Shown here piece after piece: positions 21,607 through 32,813 of a DNA stretch of 37,054 nucleotides. Position numbers and translations under genes: made by a program. The stretch spans positions 1 to 37,054 of the forward strand of contig CADASI010000037.1 of assembly GCA_902790525.1 (NCBI GenBank), given 5' to 3'. A model generated the notes under the pieces. The model worked only from the letters and a program-made list of their open reading frames with translations, searched no databases and was not told the origin of the DNA. Within the stretch, counting starts at the first letter, position 1. Every line of letters begins with the position of its first letter. The stretch is from an uncultured Eubacteriales bacterium (GTDB taxonomy: Bacteria > Bacillota > Clostridia > Christensenellales > Aristaeellaceae).

Positions 21607-21981
21607 ATGCCGACGATCAATCAGTTGATCCGCAAGGGTAGAGAAAAGGTAACCAGCAAGTCGAATTCCCCGATTCTGCAGTCCTGTCCGCAGAAGCGCG
21701 GCGTCTGCATGTCCGTCAAGACGCAGACCCCCAAGAAGCCGAATTCCGCTTTGCGTAAAATTGCGCGCGTTCGTCTGACGAACAACATCGAGGGTACCTG
21801 CTACATCCCCGGCATCGGCCACAACCTGCAGGAGCACTCGGTGGTGCTAATCCGCGGCGGCAAGGTCCGCGATCTCCCTGGCGTGCGTTACCACATCATC
21901 CGCGGCGCCCTCGATGCCGCTGGCGTTGCCAAGCGCATGCAGGGCCGCTCCCTCTACGGCGCGAAGCGTCCGAAGAAGTAA
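21607..21981 (+). CDS. rpsL: 30S ribosomal protein S12
   Basis: Component of the decoding centre of the 30S subunit. The 124-residue protein aligns throughout with bacterial S12: [33 protein letters not shown] (Lys43-Lys44), [13 protein letters not shown] and DLPGVRYH. Residue 88 is Arg (GKVRDLPG, codon CGC at 21868-21870), where nearly all bacteria have Lys; Lys88 to Arg is a known streptomycin-resistance change in Mycobacterium tuberculosis (Lys87 in E. coli numbering). AGGAGGTGC precedes the ATG. Codon choice is like the rest of the operon, so transfer is not suggested. Confidence 0.98.
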   Translation: MPTINQLIRKGREKVTSKSNSPILQSCPQKRGVCMSVKTQTPKKPNSALRKIARVRLTNNIEGTCYIPGIGHNLQEHSVVLIRGGKVRDLPGVRYHIIRGALDAAGVAKRMQGRSLYGAKRPKK

Positions 21982-22171
21982 GGAAAACCGACAGGCTTTC
22001 CTATTGGCGAAAACGACCCAAGTGTTTTAAAGGCATGGTCCATTTGGAACGTGGGAATATGCCGGAGGGATACGGGGGTCGGGCAAGCGCGGCAGCGCCA
22101 AATGCCGCGGGCGCTTTTGCCTGTTTCTCGTTCACTTTAACACCGTCAGAATATATTGGGAGGGACTTAAA

Positions 22172-22642
22172 ATGCCCAGACGTGGATTTATCCCGAAGCG
22201 CGAAGTGCTTCCGGATCCGGTATACGGAACGACCATTATCACCAAGCTGATCAATCAGGTGATGTACGATGGCAAGCGCGGCGTCGCGCAGGCCGTCTGC
22301 TACGATGCTTTTGAAACTGTCGCCGCCAAGACCGGCAAGGAGGCCATGGAGGTTTTCAATCAGGCGATTGCGAACATCATGCCCGCCATGGAGGTCAAGG
22401 CCCGCCGCGTCGGCGGTTCCACCTATCAGGTGCCTATCGAGATTCGTCCCGAGCGCCGTCAGACCCTGGCCCTGCGCTGGCTGGTGATGTTCGCCCGCAA
22501 GCGCGGCGAGCGCAGCATGGCGGATCGCCTGGCCGGCGAGATCATGGACGCTGCCAACAACACCGGCAACGCCGTGAAGCGCCGCGAGGATATGCACAAG
22601 ATGGCCGAGGCCAACAAGGCTTTCGCCCATTACAGGTGGTAA
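22172..22642 (+). CDS. rpsG: 30S ribosomal protein S7
   Basis: Primary binder of the 3' major domain of 16S rRNA and organiser of the 30S head. It is 156 residues, the standard length, with [16 protein letters not shown] at the start, [12 protein letters not shown] in the beta hairpin and [20 protein letters not shown] at the end. GGGAGGGAC is 4-10 bases before the ATG. The 190 bases between rpsL and rpsG hold no gene; they include an imperfect hairpin around 22085-22112 followed by TTTT, possibly an attenuator or a regulatory site such as S7 feedback, though I could not match the known S7 target. Confidence 0.98.
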   Translation: MPRRGFIPKREVLPDPVYGTTIITKLINQVMYDGKRGVAQAVCYDAFETVAAKTGKEAMEVFNQAIANIMPAMEVKARRVGGSTYQVPIEIRPERRQTLALRWLVMFARKRGERSMADRLAGEIMDAANNTGNAVKRREDMHKMAEANKAFAHYRW

Positions 22643-22671
22643 TCCCGACAGCACCCATAAAGCACACCGAT

Positions 22672-22696
22672 TTCAGCACGCATTATGCGTGCTGAA
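22672..22696. other. Palindromic hairpin between rpsG and fusA
   Basis: TTCAGCACGCA, a TTA loop and TGCGTGCTGAA give an 11-bp perfect stem in the 127-base spacer. No T-tract follows, so it is more likely an RNA processing or stability element than a terminator. Confidence 0.5.
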
Positions 22697-22769
22697 ATAA
22701 TTCATGAAACATCTGTAAAGTTTTCAACCTCCGCCCGCGGCGGAGACTTAAAGAAAGTAGGAACTGACT

Positions 22770-24842
<2,073 letters not shown>

Positions 24843-24860
24843 AAACACAAGAAACAACGC

Positions 24861-24903
24861 AATCCGGCGCGGGGGCGGCGATGTGCCGCCCCTGCGCCGG
24901 ATT
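24861..24903 (+). terminator. Hairpin terminator after fusA
   Basis: A perfect 19-bp stem (24861-24879 with 24885-24903) and a 5-base loop. The T-tract is poor, so termination may be partial, but it clearly marks the end of the translation operon. Confidence 0.65.
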
Positions 24904-24929
24904 GTATGGTCGAAAGGGGAGATGTGTCG

Positions 24930-25601
24930 ATGCGCAGGGAGCTGTTCGTAAACGCGATGCTGCGGTTCTGTTGCGGGGTGGTCCTGCTGGGGCTTTTGCT
25001 GTTTCTGCCGGCGGGGACGTTCGACTGGTGGCAGGGCTGGCTTTTGATGGGCGTGCTGTTCGCGCCCATGTTCTTCGCGGGGCTTATGATGCTGTGGAAA
25101 TCCCCGGAGCTTCTGCGCCGGCGGCTCAATGCCCGCGAGGCGGAGGGGGCGCAGCGCCGGGTGATCGCATCCAGTGGGCTCATGTTCCTCACCGCCTTCG
25201 TGCTGGCGGGGCTGAACCGGCGCTTTGGCTGGATCGTGCTGCCGGGCGCCGTCTCCTGGGTCGCCGCCGCGGTGTTTATGTTGGACTACCTGCTCTACGC
25301 CGAGGTGCTCCGGGAGAACGTGTGGCTGTCCAGGACGGTGGAGGTGCAGGACGGCCAGAAGGTGGTGGACACCGGGTTCTACGGCGTCGTCCGGCACCCG
25401 ATGTACCTGTCCACGCTGCTGCTGTTTTTGTCGATGCCGCTGATCCTGGGCTCGATACCCTCGTTGATCGTGATGCTCCTCTACCCGATCATCCTCCGCC
25501 GCAGGATCCTAAACGAGGAGGCGGTGCTCTTAAAGGGGCTTGAAGGCTACGCCGACTACATGAAGAAGGTGCGCTACCGGGTCATTCCCCGCATCTGGTG
25601 A
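24930..25601 (+). CDS. Isoprenylcysteine carboxyl methyltransferase (ICMT/PEMT) family membrane protein
   Basis: 223-residue protein with about five membrane helices. The family core is at the end: TGFYGVVRHPMYLSTLLL, then LNEEAVLLKGLEGYADYMKK and VRYRVIPRIW, which hold the SAM-binding RHP and the E...GY..Y pattern. Members methylate lipid-like or isoprenoid acceptors; the bacterial substrate is mostly unknown. The ATG at 24930 follows AAAGGGGAG by 8 bases; the ATG at 24906 lies before the binding site. It is convergent with mutS2, with only 7 bases between stops. Confidence 0.85.
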   Translation: MRRELFVNAMLRFCCGVVLLGLLLFLPAGTFDWWQGWLLMGVLFAPMFFAGLMMLWKSPELLRRRLNAREAEGAQRRVIASSGLMFLTAFVLAGLNRRFGWIVLPGAVSWVAAAVFMLDYLLYAEVLRENVWLSRTVEVQDGQKVVDTGFYGVVRHPMYLSTLLLFLSMPLILGSIPSLIVMLLYPIILRRRILNEEAVLLKGLEGYADYMKKVRYRVIPRIW

Positions 25602-25608
25602 GGCGCGG

Positions 25609-27940
25609 CTACTTCATGGTCACCACGGTCACGCCGTCTTCGCCCTCGCCGTAGCGGCCCAGCCGGAACTCCTTGACGGCGGGGTTCTTTTTGAGCGCGG
25701 TCTGTATGCCGCTTCGCAGGGTGCCGGTGCCCTTGCCGTGGATGATGTACACCTGCCGGAGCCGGTTGAGCATGGCCCCGTCGAGGAACATGTCCACGGC
25801 CAGCAGGGCCTCCTCCAGCGACATGCCGCGCACGTCGCACTCGGTCTCCACCGCGCGGGCGGACACGTTCACCCGCGCGCCGCTGCCGCTGCCCTTCCCG
25901 GCGGGCTGGCGGCCCTTTTTTTCGACCTTGTCGGGCTTGGCGACGCGCATGTCTGCGATGTTGGCCTTGAGCTTGAGCGCCCCCGCCTGCACGGTGCACT
26001 CGCCCTGGGCGTCCGGCGCGGTGAGCACCGTGGCCTTGGCGTTGAGGTTTACCAGCAGCACCGTGTCGCCGGGCTTGGCGGCGGTCACCGGGCTGCCCTC
26101 CTCGCCGGGGACGATGGCCTCGGTGTTGTCGTCGATGGCGTCCTGGAGTTTGGCGCGCAGGGCGTGAAGCTCGTGGTCCTTGACAGAGGCGTTGCGCTGC
26201 TTCTTTAAGTCGGCGATGATCTGCTCGGACTCCCGCTGGGCCTTCTGCAGCACCTTCCGGGCCTCGTCCTTCGCCTTGCGAAGCTCGGTCTCCCGCCGCG
26301 CGGCCAGCTCCCTTTGCAGCTTCTCGGCCTCGTCCCGGAGCTTCGTGGTCTCCCGGTGGGCCTCCTCGGCCAGCGCGCGCTCCTTTTCGGCGATCTGGCG
26401 GTGGTACTCGGCGTTGGCGATGCGAGGCGTCCTCGATCAGAAACTCCGGAAGCCCCAGCTTCCGCGAGATCTCGAAGGCGTTGGACTTGCCCGGCACGCC
26501 GATGGACAGCCGGTAGGTGGGCCGCAGGGTCTCCACGTTGAACTCCACCGAGGCGTTCTCCACCCCGGGGGTGCCCAGCGCGAAGGCCTTCAATTCGCTG
26601 TAGTGGGTGGTGGCCATGGTGGTGACCTTCATATTGAGCAGGTAGTTGAGTATCGCCATGGCAAGCGCCGCGCCCTCGGTGGGGTCGGTGCCCGCGCCCA
26701 GCTCGTCGAACAGCACCAGCGACTGCGGCGTGACGCTGTTCAATATCTCCACGATGTTGGTCATGTGGGAGGAGAAGGTGGACAGCGACTGCTCGATGGA
26801 CTGCTCGTCGCCGATATCGGCGAACACCTCGTCGAATATGGCCAGCTCCGAGCCGTAGGCGGCGGGGATCTGCAATCCCGCCTGGGCCATCAGGGACAGC
26901 AGGCCCACGGTCTTGAGGGTCACCGTCTTGCCGCCGGTGTTGGGGCCGGTAATCACCAGCGCGGTGAAGTCCTCGCCCAGCCACAGCGTGGAGGGCACGA
27001 CCTTCTGAGGGTCGATCAGCGGGTGCCGCGCCTGGATGAGCCGCACATGGCCTACGGTGTTCAGCTTCGGCGGCACGGCGTTCATCTGGCGGCCCAGCGC
27101 GGCCTTGGCGAAGATTACGTCCAGCGCCGAGAGCAGTTCGTGGTTGTGGGCGATCAGCTCGGCGTCCGGCGCGATGCGGTCGGAAAATTCGCCGAGGATG
27201 CGCTCGATCTCGTTGTGCTCCTTGACGGTCCACTGCTTCAATTCGTTGCCTGCCTCCACCACGGCCATGGGCTCGATGAACAGCGTGGAGCCGGTGCCGG
27301 ACTGGTCGTGCACGATGCCCGGCACGCTGGAGCGGCACTCCGCCTTCACCGGCACCACGTAGCGCCCGTTGCGCATGGTGACGATGGCGTCCATCAGGTA
27401 CTTCTGCATGGTGGAGGAACGTATGATGCCGTTGAGCTTCTCCCGCACGCGCTCGTTCAAGACCCGCATCTGGCGGCGGATGTTGGCGAGCTCGGGGCTG
27501 GCGTGGTCGCTGATCTCCTCCTCGGAGATGATGGCGTCGAAGATCTCCTCCTCGAGGCTGCGGTTGGTCATCAGCCGAGAGCCCATCTCCGTGAGGTTCG
27601 GGGTGTCCTCCCGGTCGGTGACCAGCGCGCTGCGCACGATCCGCGCCGCCTTCAGGGCGTCCGCCACCTGCAAAAGCGCCTTGGGCGACAGCGTGCCGCC
27701 CGCCTTCGCCAGCTTCAGGTACGGCCGCACGTCGGTGAAGTGGGCCATGGGGTTGCCGCCGCAGTAGGCGAATATCGAGGACGCCTCCTCGGTCTGCGCC
27801 TGGGCGCGGTACACCTCGCCCGGGTCGCCCGAGGGCGTCAGCGCCCGCGCCGCGATCTGGCCCGGCTCGGTGGTGCACAGCGCCGCGAGCATGTCCAGTA
27901 TCTTGTTAAACTCCAGTACGCGAAGGTTGCGTTCGTTCAT
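25609..27940 (-). CDS. mutS2: Endonuclease MutS2 (frameshifted)
   Basis: ATPase with a C-terminal Smr nuclease domain, implicated in suppressing recombination and, in Bacillus, in rescuing collided ribosomes. The first 505 codons (27940 to about 26426) contain the MutS core: Walker A TGPNTGGKT (331-339), LVLFDELGAGTDP (408-420) and THYSELKAF. At about 26425 the frame changes after IEDA. The continuation lies one base off: a coiled coil (RIANAEYHRQIAEKERAL and onward), a KOW-like part, and the Smr domain with CDVRGMSLEEAL, HGKGTGTLR and VTVVTMK at the end. Correcting one indel gives about 776 residues, the normal size. The ATG abuts the U32 stop and is read from a GAGGGGTGG inside that gene. 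Confidence 0.9.
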
Positions 27941-30256
27941 CTATTCCACCCCTCTGAAAAAATGTCCCGCGGTGGTGTCCATGGATTCCATGGCGGCCCA
28001 TTCCGGCAGCGATTTGAAGTCCGCGCCCTGAAGCGCCGCGTGGTAGACCTTGACGACGGCTTCCACCGGCTCCTCCGGCCGCAAAAGCAGCCGCCAGCCG
28101 GAGGTTTTGGGCAGTTTGTCCAGCTTCTTTAACGGCATCAGCGGCACGCAGTTCAATACCTGCACCACGCACCCGCCGGGCATCGCCAGCCGTTTAAGCG
28201 GAAACTCGGCGTTCTTCCGGTCGGTCAGCGCCCTGCCGTTCAACCGGTCCTCCGGCGCGCAGGCGTCGCAGTGCTTACAGTCCGCGTGCAGGCCCTTCAT
28301 GCCCCGCACCGCCCTAAGCGGACAGTGCCGCAGGTGCATCAGCGGCAGGCGGCCCCACACGATCAGGTTTGTGCGGCCCCGCATCCGCGCGATCTGCTGC
28401 GCCGTCAGCTCCACCGACGGCGTCACGGTCGAAATGCCCCAGTCCATGAGCTGACGGACCGTCAGGTCGTTTGCGACATTGAGCATGAAGTCCCCGGTCA
28501 GCGCCCCCGGCCATTTAAGGCCGAGCTGGCCGACGTTGGACAGGAAGGTCTCCGTGATCCGGCTCGCGTTTTCATGGGCCCAGGCGTTCAGTTGATCCAG
28601 CGCCGCCGCCGTCAGCACCGCGGGCACGGCCAGCGCGAAGGTCTCCGGCAGGTCGTCCGCGCACAGGTTGCGCAGGTCCTCCGGGGCGTACACCGCAACG
28701 TCCGCGCCGCATTCAAGCGCCTTTTGCAGCACCGCCGGGTCGCCGGACTGGGCGTACAGCCGAGGCTTTTCGCCGTTTTCGGAGGGAATGGCGACCGTCG
28801 GCGCGGGCAGGGTGTGACGATCCACCGTCGTGCGCAGGCCGGTCAGCGCGTCCAGCGCCGCGCGGCGCAGGGCGTTGAGCGCCGAGGCCGGGACGAAGGC
28901 ATCAGCGTCGGCATCGAAGTCGATTTGCCCCAGCATGTAGGGCGTGCCGCCGGTCTTCTGAAGCTGCCGCGCCGCGCGGTCGGGGTCGAAGGGCCCACCG
29001 GTGGCGGCCTGCACCGCGTCCCCCGCGACTTCCGCGGTGTGCGTGCCGTCGGAGACCGTGAGCCGCGCCGGCTGGCCGACCCTGAGCGTCGCCCGGGCAG
29101 TCAGCCTGACCTGCCGGTGCTCGCCCTCGAAGCTCTCACGGGCTTCGCGCATCTGCTCCGCGCTGACCAGCCGCACCAGCCGGTCGCCCCGCGCCGCCCT
29201 CGGGCAGGGCACGGCCTCGCCCGCCGCGCCGGACAGCTTCACGGGCACGTCCTCCCCGTCCCGCCGCAGCACCAGCGCGTCGGCGGTGCGGACGTCCGCC
29301 TCCAATGCCACGCTGCCGGGCTTCATACACGCGCCGACCGCCACGCCGATGTGGTTGGGCCGGGCGGGGTACATCAGCGCCCGCTCCGCCACGCCGGGGC
29401 CGTAGCCGCGGGTGAAGCCGCCGCGGTTGAACATCTGCTTCAGGGCGTCGCGGGCTTCGTCGGTATCGAAGGGCTTCCCTTCGTACAGCGCGTCCAGCGC
29501 CCGGCGGTAGGCCGCCACGGTGACGGCCACGTACTCCGCGCGCTTCATGCGGCCCTCGATCTTGAGGCTTGCGACGCCGATGTCACGAAGCCGCGGGAGG
29601 TCGTCGATGCCGCACAGGTCCCGGGTGGACAGCAGGTAGCCCTCCCGCCCGTCCAGCTTCCACGGCAGGCGGCAGGGCTGGGCGCACAGCCCGCGGTTGC
29701 CGCTGCGCCCGCCGACCAGCGAGGACATCAGGCACTGGCCCGAGCAGGCCACGCACAGCGCGCCGTGGACGAACACCTCCACCTCGACGCCGGTATCGAC
29801 GCACGCCGCCATGTCCTCAAAGGTGCACTCCCTGGCCAGCACCGCGCGGTCGAAGCCCTTGGCCTTCAAAAAGCGCGCGGCCTGGACGTTGTGGGCGGCC
29901 ATCTGGGTGCTGGCGTGAAGCGCCAGGCCCGGGGCCATCGCGCGCACGGCGCGGGCCACGCCGAAGTCCTGCACGATCACGGCGTCCGCGCCGCTTTCAT
30001 GGATCAGCCGGACGGTGTCATAGAGCGCCTCCAGCTCGTCCTGGCGCACCAGCGTGTTCAGCGTGACGTGGACGTTGACGCCGCGGGCATGACAGTAGTC
30101 GACGGCGGCTTTCAGACCGTCGCCGTCGAAGTTCCCCGCGTTGCGCCGGGCGTTGAAGCCGCCCGCGCCGAGGTAGACCGCGTCGGCGCCGCTCTGCACC
30201 GCGGCCCTGAGGGCATCCATGTCCCCGGCGGGGGCCAGCAGCTCAAGCCTGCGCAT
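27941..30256 (-). CDS. U32 family peptidase with DUF3656-type C-terminal part (RlhA-like)
   Basis: 771 residues. The N-terminal TIM-barrel part has LLAPAGDMDALRAAVQSGADAVYLG, and the U32 signature EVEVFVHGALCVACSGQCLMSS followed by GGRSGNRGLCAQPCR gives the cluster of cysteines. A long middle and C-terminal region follows, with a further CPLRAVRG and CKHCDAC set. The closest studied relative in E. coli, RlhA (YdcP), makes 5-hydroxycytidine in 23S rRNA, and many U32 proteins are RNA hydroxylases with an Fe-S cluster rather than peptidases, so an rRNA-modifying role is likely. The start overlaps the end of zapA by 14 bases, and mutS2 follows directly. Confidence 0.9.
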   Translation of the reverse strand: MRRLELLAPAGDMDALRAAVQSGADAVYLGAGGFNARRNAGNFDGDGLKAAVDYCHARGVNVHVTLNTLVRQDELEALYDTVRLIHESGADAVIVQDFGVARAVRAMAPGLALHASTQMAAHNVQAARFLKAKGFDRAVLARECTFEDMAACVDTGVEVEVFVHGALCVACSGQCLMSSLVGGRSGNRGLCAQPCRLPWKLDGREGYLLSTRDLCGIDDLPRLRDIGVASLKIEGRMKRAEYVAVTVAAYRRALDALYEGKPFDTDEARDALKQMFNRGGFTRGYGPGVAERALMYPARPNHIGVAVGACMKPGSVALEADVRTADALVLRRDGEDVPVKLSGAAGEAVPCPRAARGDRLVRLVSAEQMREARESFEGEHRQVRLTARATLRVGQPARLTVSDGTHTAEVAGDAVQAATGGPFDPDRAARQLQKTGGTPYMLGQIDFDADADAFVPASALNALRRAALDALTGLRTTVDRHTLPAPTVAIPSENGEKPRLYAQSGDPAVLQKALECGADVAVYAPEDLRNLCADDLPETFALAVPAVLTAAALDQLNAWAHENASRITETFLSNVGQLGLKWPGALTGDFMLNVANDLTVRQLMDWGISTVTPSVELTAQQIARMRGRTNLIVWGRLPLMHLRHCPLRAVRGMKGLHADCKHCDACAPEDRLNGRALTDRKNAEFPLKRLAMPGGCVVQVLNCVPLMPLKKLDKLPKTSGWRLLLRPEEPVEAVVKVYHAALQGADFKSLPEWAAMESMDTTAGHFFRGVE

Positions 30257-30581
30257 CGCCGCTGATAGCCTTCAGGCGCTCGATCTCCTGGTCGCGGGCC
30301 GAGAGCTCCAGCTTCATGCGCTCCGCGTCGTCCCGCAGGGCCTCGATCTCCCGGCGCAGGCGGTCGATCTCGTCCCGGGATTTCATCATGTCGTCGGTGG
30401 CGTTCACCGCCGCCAGCACCGCGAGCTGGCCCGCGGGCAGGCGCGTGGCCAGGCTCAGCTCGTTCATCTTGCGGTCCACGTAGGCCGCCACCCGCGACAC
30501 GTACTCCGGGCTGTCGTAGCTGGCGATGGTGTAGTCCCTGCCCGCGATGCGCACCGTGGCGCGGGTCTTTTCGTTCTGCAT
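30243..30581 (-). CDS. zapA: Cell division protein ZapA
   Basis: 112-residue ZapA-family protein that promotes bundling of FtsZ at midcell. It starts MQNEKTRATVRIAGRDYTIA and includes the characteristic SPEYVSRVAAYVDRKMNELS stretch, then a C-terminal coiled coil (DEIDRLRREIEALRDDAERM). The ATG at 30581 has AGGAGG just upstream; the frame extends to 30650 but without support. It is the first gene of zapA-U32-mutS2, a common Firmicute order. Confidence 0.9.
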   Translation of the reverse strand: MQNEKTRATVRIAGRDYTIASYDSPEYVSRVAAYVDRKMNELSLATRLPAGQLAVLAAVNATDDMMKSRDEIDRLRREIEALRDDAERMKLELSARDQEIERLKAISGDAQA

Positions 30582-30608
30582 GTCTGCCTCCTGGATGATC
30601 TTTTCTTC

Positions 30609-30638
30609 ATTATAGCACAACCCACGCGCATAAGTAAA
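30609..30638 (-). promoter_or_regulatory. Promoter of zapA-U32-mutS2
   Basis: On the minus strand TTTACT (plus 30633-30638), an 18-base spacer and a perfect TATAAT (plus 30609-30614). Transcription would begin around 30602, just before the AGGAGG of zapA. Confidence 0.7.
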
Positions 30639-30683
30639 GCGGCGGCGCACGCAAGGTTCAACCCCGATTTAGCGTTAAAGTGC

Positions 30684-30712
30684 TTTACGCGGCGGTCGGA
30701 TTTGTGTATAAT
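30684..30712 (+). promoter_or_regulatory. Promoter of ebfC-recR-GGDEF
   Basis: TTTACG (30684-30689), a 17-base spacer and TATAAT (30707-30712), divergent from the zapA promoter about 45 bases away. The usual dnaX gene does not precede ebfC here, so this promoter is needed. Confidence 0.75.
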
Positions 30713-30786
30713 ACATAATGGCCTGATATGATGGCAATTATTATGAAGAACGCGGCGCGGCGCGCCTGAGAAAGGATGGTAACACT

Positions 30787-31131
30787 ATGGCAAGAGGCGG
30801 ATTTCCCGGCATGATGGGCGGCGGCAACATGCAGCAGCTGGCGCGGCAGGCCCAGAAGCTCCAGCAGCAGATGGCCAAAATGCAGGAGGAGCTTGAGCAG
30901 CGCGAATACGAGGCCAGCGCGGGCGGCGGCATGGTGACGGTGAAGGTGACCGGCAAGAAGGAGCTGGTCTCGCTGGAGATCAAGCCCGAGGCCGTGGACC
31001 CGGACGACGTGGAGATGCTCCAGGACATGGTGATGGCGGCGGTCAACGAGGCCCTGCGCACCGCGGGCGACACCATGGAGCGCGAGATGGGCCGCCTGAC
31101 CGGCGGTCTGAACATGCCGGGGCTGTTCTGA
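30787..31131 (+). CDS. ebfC: Nucleoid-associated protein, YbaB/EbfC family
   Basis: 114-residue small DNA-binding protein that forms a dimer with a tweezer shape. The glycine/methionine-rich N-terminus ([12 protein letters not shown]), helix [20 protein letters not shown], strand [16 protein letters not shown] and helix [18 protein letters not shown] are standard. AAAGGATGG is upstream of the ATG. recR follows 22 bases downstream, the usual partner. Confidence 0.95.
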   Translation: MARGGFPGMMGGGNMQQLARQAQKLQQQMAKMQEELEQREYEASAGGGMVTVKVTGKKELVSLEIKPEAVDPDDVEMLQDMVMAAVNEALRTAGDTMEREMGRLTGGLNMPGLF

Positions 31132-31153
31132 TCAATCGAAGGAGATGGCGTCA

Positions 31154-31750
31154 ATGGCCGAAATCGAGGCGATTGCCAGGCTGGTCAACCAGCTTTCCAA
31201 GCTGCCGGGGGTGGGCCGCAAGACGGCGCAGCGCCTGGCGTACCACATCATCGGCCTGCCGGAGGCGCAGGTGCGGGAGCTGGCGGCGGCCATCTTCAAC
31301 GGCAAAAAGCAGGTGCACTTCTGCCCGGTCTGCGGCAACTACACCGACGTGGACCCCTGCGCCATCTGCGCCGACCCCAGTCGCCGCCACGACATCGTGT
31401 GCGTGGTGCGCGACCCGCGGGACGTCAACGCCATGGAGCGCATGCGGGACTACAACGGGCTGTACCACGTGCTGCACGGGGTGATCTCCCCGATGGACGG
31501 CGTGGGGCCCGACGACATCCGCATCCGCGAGCTGATGAGCCGCCTGGCTGCCGGTGAGATCGAGGAGGTCGTGCTGGCCACCAACCCGGACGTGGAGGGG
31601 GAGGCCACCGCGGCCTACATCTCCCGGCTCATCAAGCCCATGGGCGTGAGGGTCACGCGCATCGCCCACGGCGTGCCCGTGGGGGGCGAACTGGAGTACA
31701 CCGACGAGGTCACGCTGATGCGGGCCTTCCAGGGCAGGACGGAAATATAG
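31154..31750 (+). CDS. recR: Recombination protein RecR
   Basis: Part of the RecFOR pathway that loads RecA at gaps. 198 residues with the N-terminal helix-hairpin-helix (LSKLPGVGRKTAQRLAYHII), the zinc finger Cys57, Cys60, Cys69 and Cys72 (CPVC..CAIC), a Toprim domain (IVCVVRDPRDVNAMER, ATNPDVEGEATA) and the C-terminal HGVPVGGELEYTDEVTL. The ATG at 31154 is chosen over 31145 because AAGGAG (31139-31144) touches the first but is 9 bases from the second. Confidence 0.97.
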   Translation: MAEIEAIARLVNQLSKLPGVGRKTAQRLAYHIIGLPEAQVRELAAAIFNGKKQVHFCPVCGNYTDVDPCAICADPSRRHDIVCVVRDPRDVNAMERMRDYNGLYHVLHGVISPMDGVGPDDIRIRELMSRLAAGEIEEVVLATNPDVEGEATAAYISRLIKPMGVRVTRIAHGVPVGGELEYTDEVTLMRAFQGRTEI

Positions 31751-31784
31751 CCTGCAGATACACTTTAGACGGGAGGAATGGGAA

Positions 31785-32771
31785 TTGAAGGTCGCCGGAA
31801 ATCCGGTCGGCGCGCGGGGGGAAGATCGCCTGACCCGGCGCGGCGAGATCGCGCACATGCTGATTGCCCTCGGGACGATGCTTGCCGTCTCGGTGGCCGT
31901 CTATCTCCTGCGCATCCCCAACCCCAACATCATACTGATGACGGGCCTGACGTTCTTCACCTCGATGTACGGCTTCGGCCCGGGCTTCGTGTGCGCCGTG
32001 GTGATGGTGGCGTACTCCATGTTCTTCTTCTCCGAGAACAACAGCTGGGTCGTGTTCAGCCCCGTCAACCTGCAAAAGATGAGCGTGATCGCCCTGGGCG
32101 CGCTGGTCAACACGCTGCTGATCGGCAACCTCAAGCGCAAGCAGGCCAACGCCACCCGCCGGCTCACCGAGATGAACCAGCTCCTGCGCAACGACAACCG
32201 CACGCTGGAGGAGGCCTCGCTGACCGACGCGCTCACCGGCGCGCGCAACCGCTTCGGCCTGAGGCGGGATTACAACCAGTACGAGAGCCGCTACGTCCAT
32301 GTGATGATGATGGACCTGGACAACTTCAAGCGGATCAACGACACCTACGGCCACGCCGTGGGCGATTACATCCTCAAAAAGGCGGGGCAGGCGCTCGCCC
32401 GGATCTTCGGCGCGAAGAGCTGCTACCGCTACGGCGGGGACGAGTTTCTGGTCATCTGCGTCGACATGGATAAGGACGTGTTCCCGGATAAGCTCAACAC
32501 CTTGAAGCAGAGCCTGAACGCCATCTACCTGGACGACAAGCACCTGCCGGCGCGCTTCTCGGCGGGCTACGTCTACGGCGACTGCGAGCTCTCCTATGAC
32601 CTGCGCCTGATGATCCACCAGGCCGACCACCACCTCTATGAGGCCAAGGCGCAGGGGCGGGACCGCTGGGTGGGCGGGGCCTTCTCCCGTGATGTCGCCG
32701 CCGACATCGAGCAGGATAACCGGGCGCGGGAGCATCGCGCCATGGATCTGGACGATCTGTTTCCCGCATAA
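31785..32771 (+). CDS. Membrane-bound GGDEF diguanylate cyclase
   Basis: 328 residues. The N-terminus has three or four membrane helices (about 25-45, 48-82 and 98-115) in a layout like the DUF4118 sensor of KdpD. A short coiled linker leads to a GGDEF domain: LTDALTGARNRFGL (147-160), MDLDNFKRINDTYGH and the intact catalytic YGGDEF (216-221). No RxxD inhibitory site is seen just upstream. It should make c-di-GMP from two GTP. Start is TTG at 31785, with GGGAGG 8 bases before; the ATG at 31778 is in another frame. It lies 34 bases after recR, followed by a strong terminator. Confidence 0.88.
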   Translation: MKVAGNPVGARGEDRLTRRGEIAHMLIALGTMLAVSVAVYLLRIPNPNIILMTGLTFFTSMYGFGPGFVCAVVMVAYSMFFFSENNSWVVFSPVNLQKMSVIALGALVNTLLIGNLKRKQANATRRLTEMNQLLRNDNRTLEEASLTDALTGARNRFGLRRDYNQYESRYVHVMMMDLDNFKRINDTYGHAVGDYILKKAGQALARIFGAKSCYRYGGDEFLVICVDMDKDVFPDKLNTLKQSLNAIYLDDKHLPARFSAGYVYGDCELSYDLRLMIHQADHHLYEAKAQGRDRWVGGAFSRDVAADIEQDNRAREHRAMDLDDLFPA

Positions 32772-32772
32772 T

Positions 32773-32813
32773 AAAAAGCGCCCCCCGATCCTTTGTGATC
32801 GGGGGCGCTTTTT
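32773..32813. terminator. Bidirectional terminator between the GGDEF and methyltransferase genes
   Basis: AAAAAGCGCC...GATC (32773-32790), a 6-base loop, and the complement (32797-32813) with a single bulged C, ending in T5. The A-run gives a T-tract on the minus strand as well, so it serves both convergent genes. The methyltransferase stop is at its edge. Confidence 0.92.

Noticed and set aside
22085-22112. Terminator between rpsL and rpsG
   Set aside because: The stem is imperfect and short with only TTTT after; internal attenuation is possible but not supported enough for a call.
31778-32473. ATG at 31778 as start of the GGDEF gene
   Set aside because: It opens a different frame with shadow composition; the TTG at 31785 gives the conserved protein with better ribosome binding spacing.
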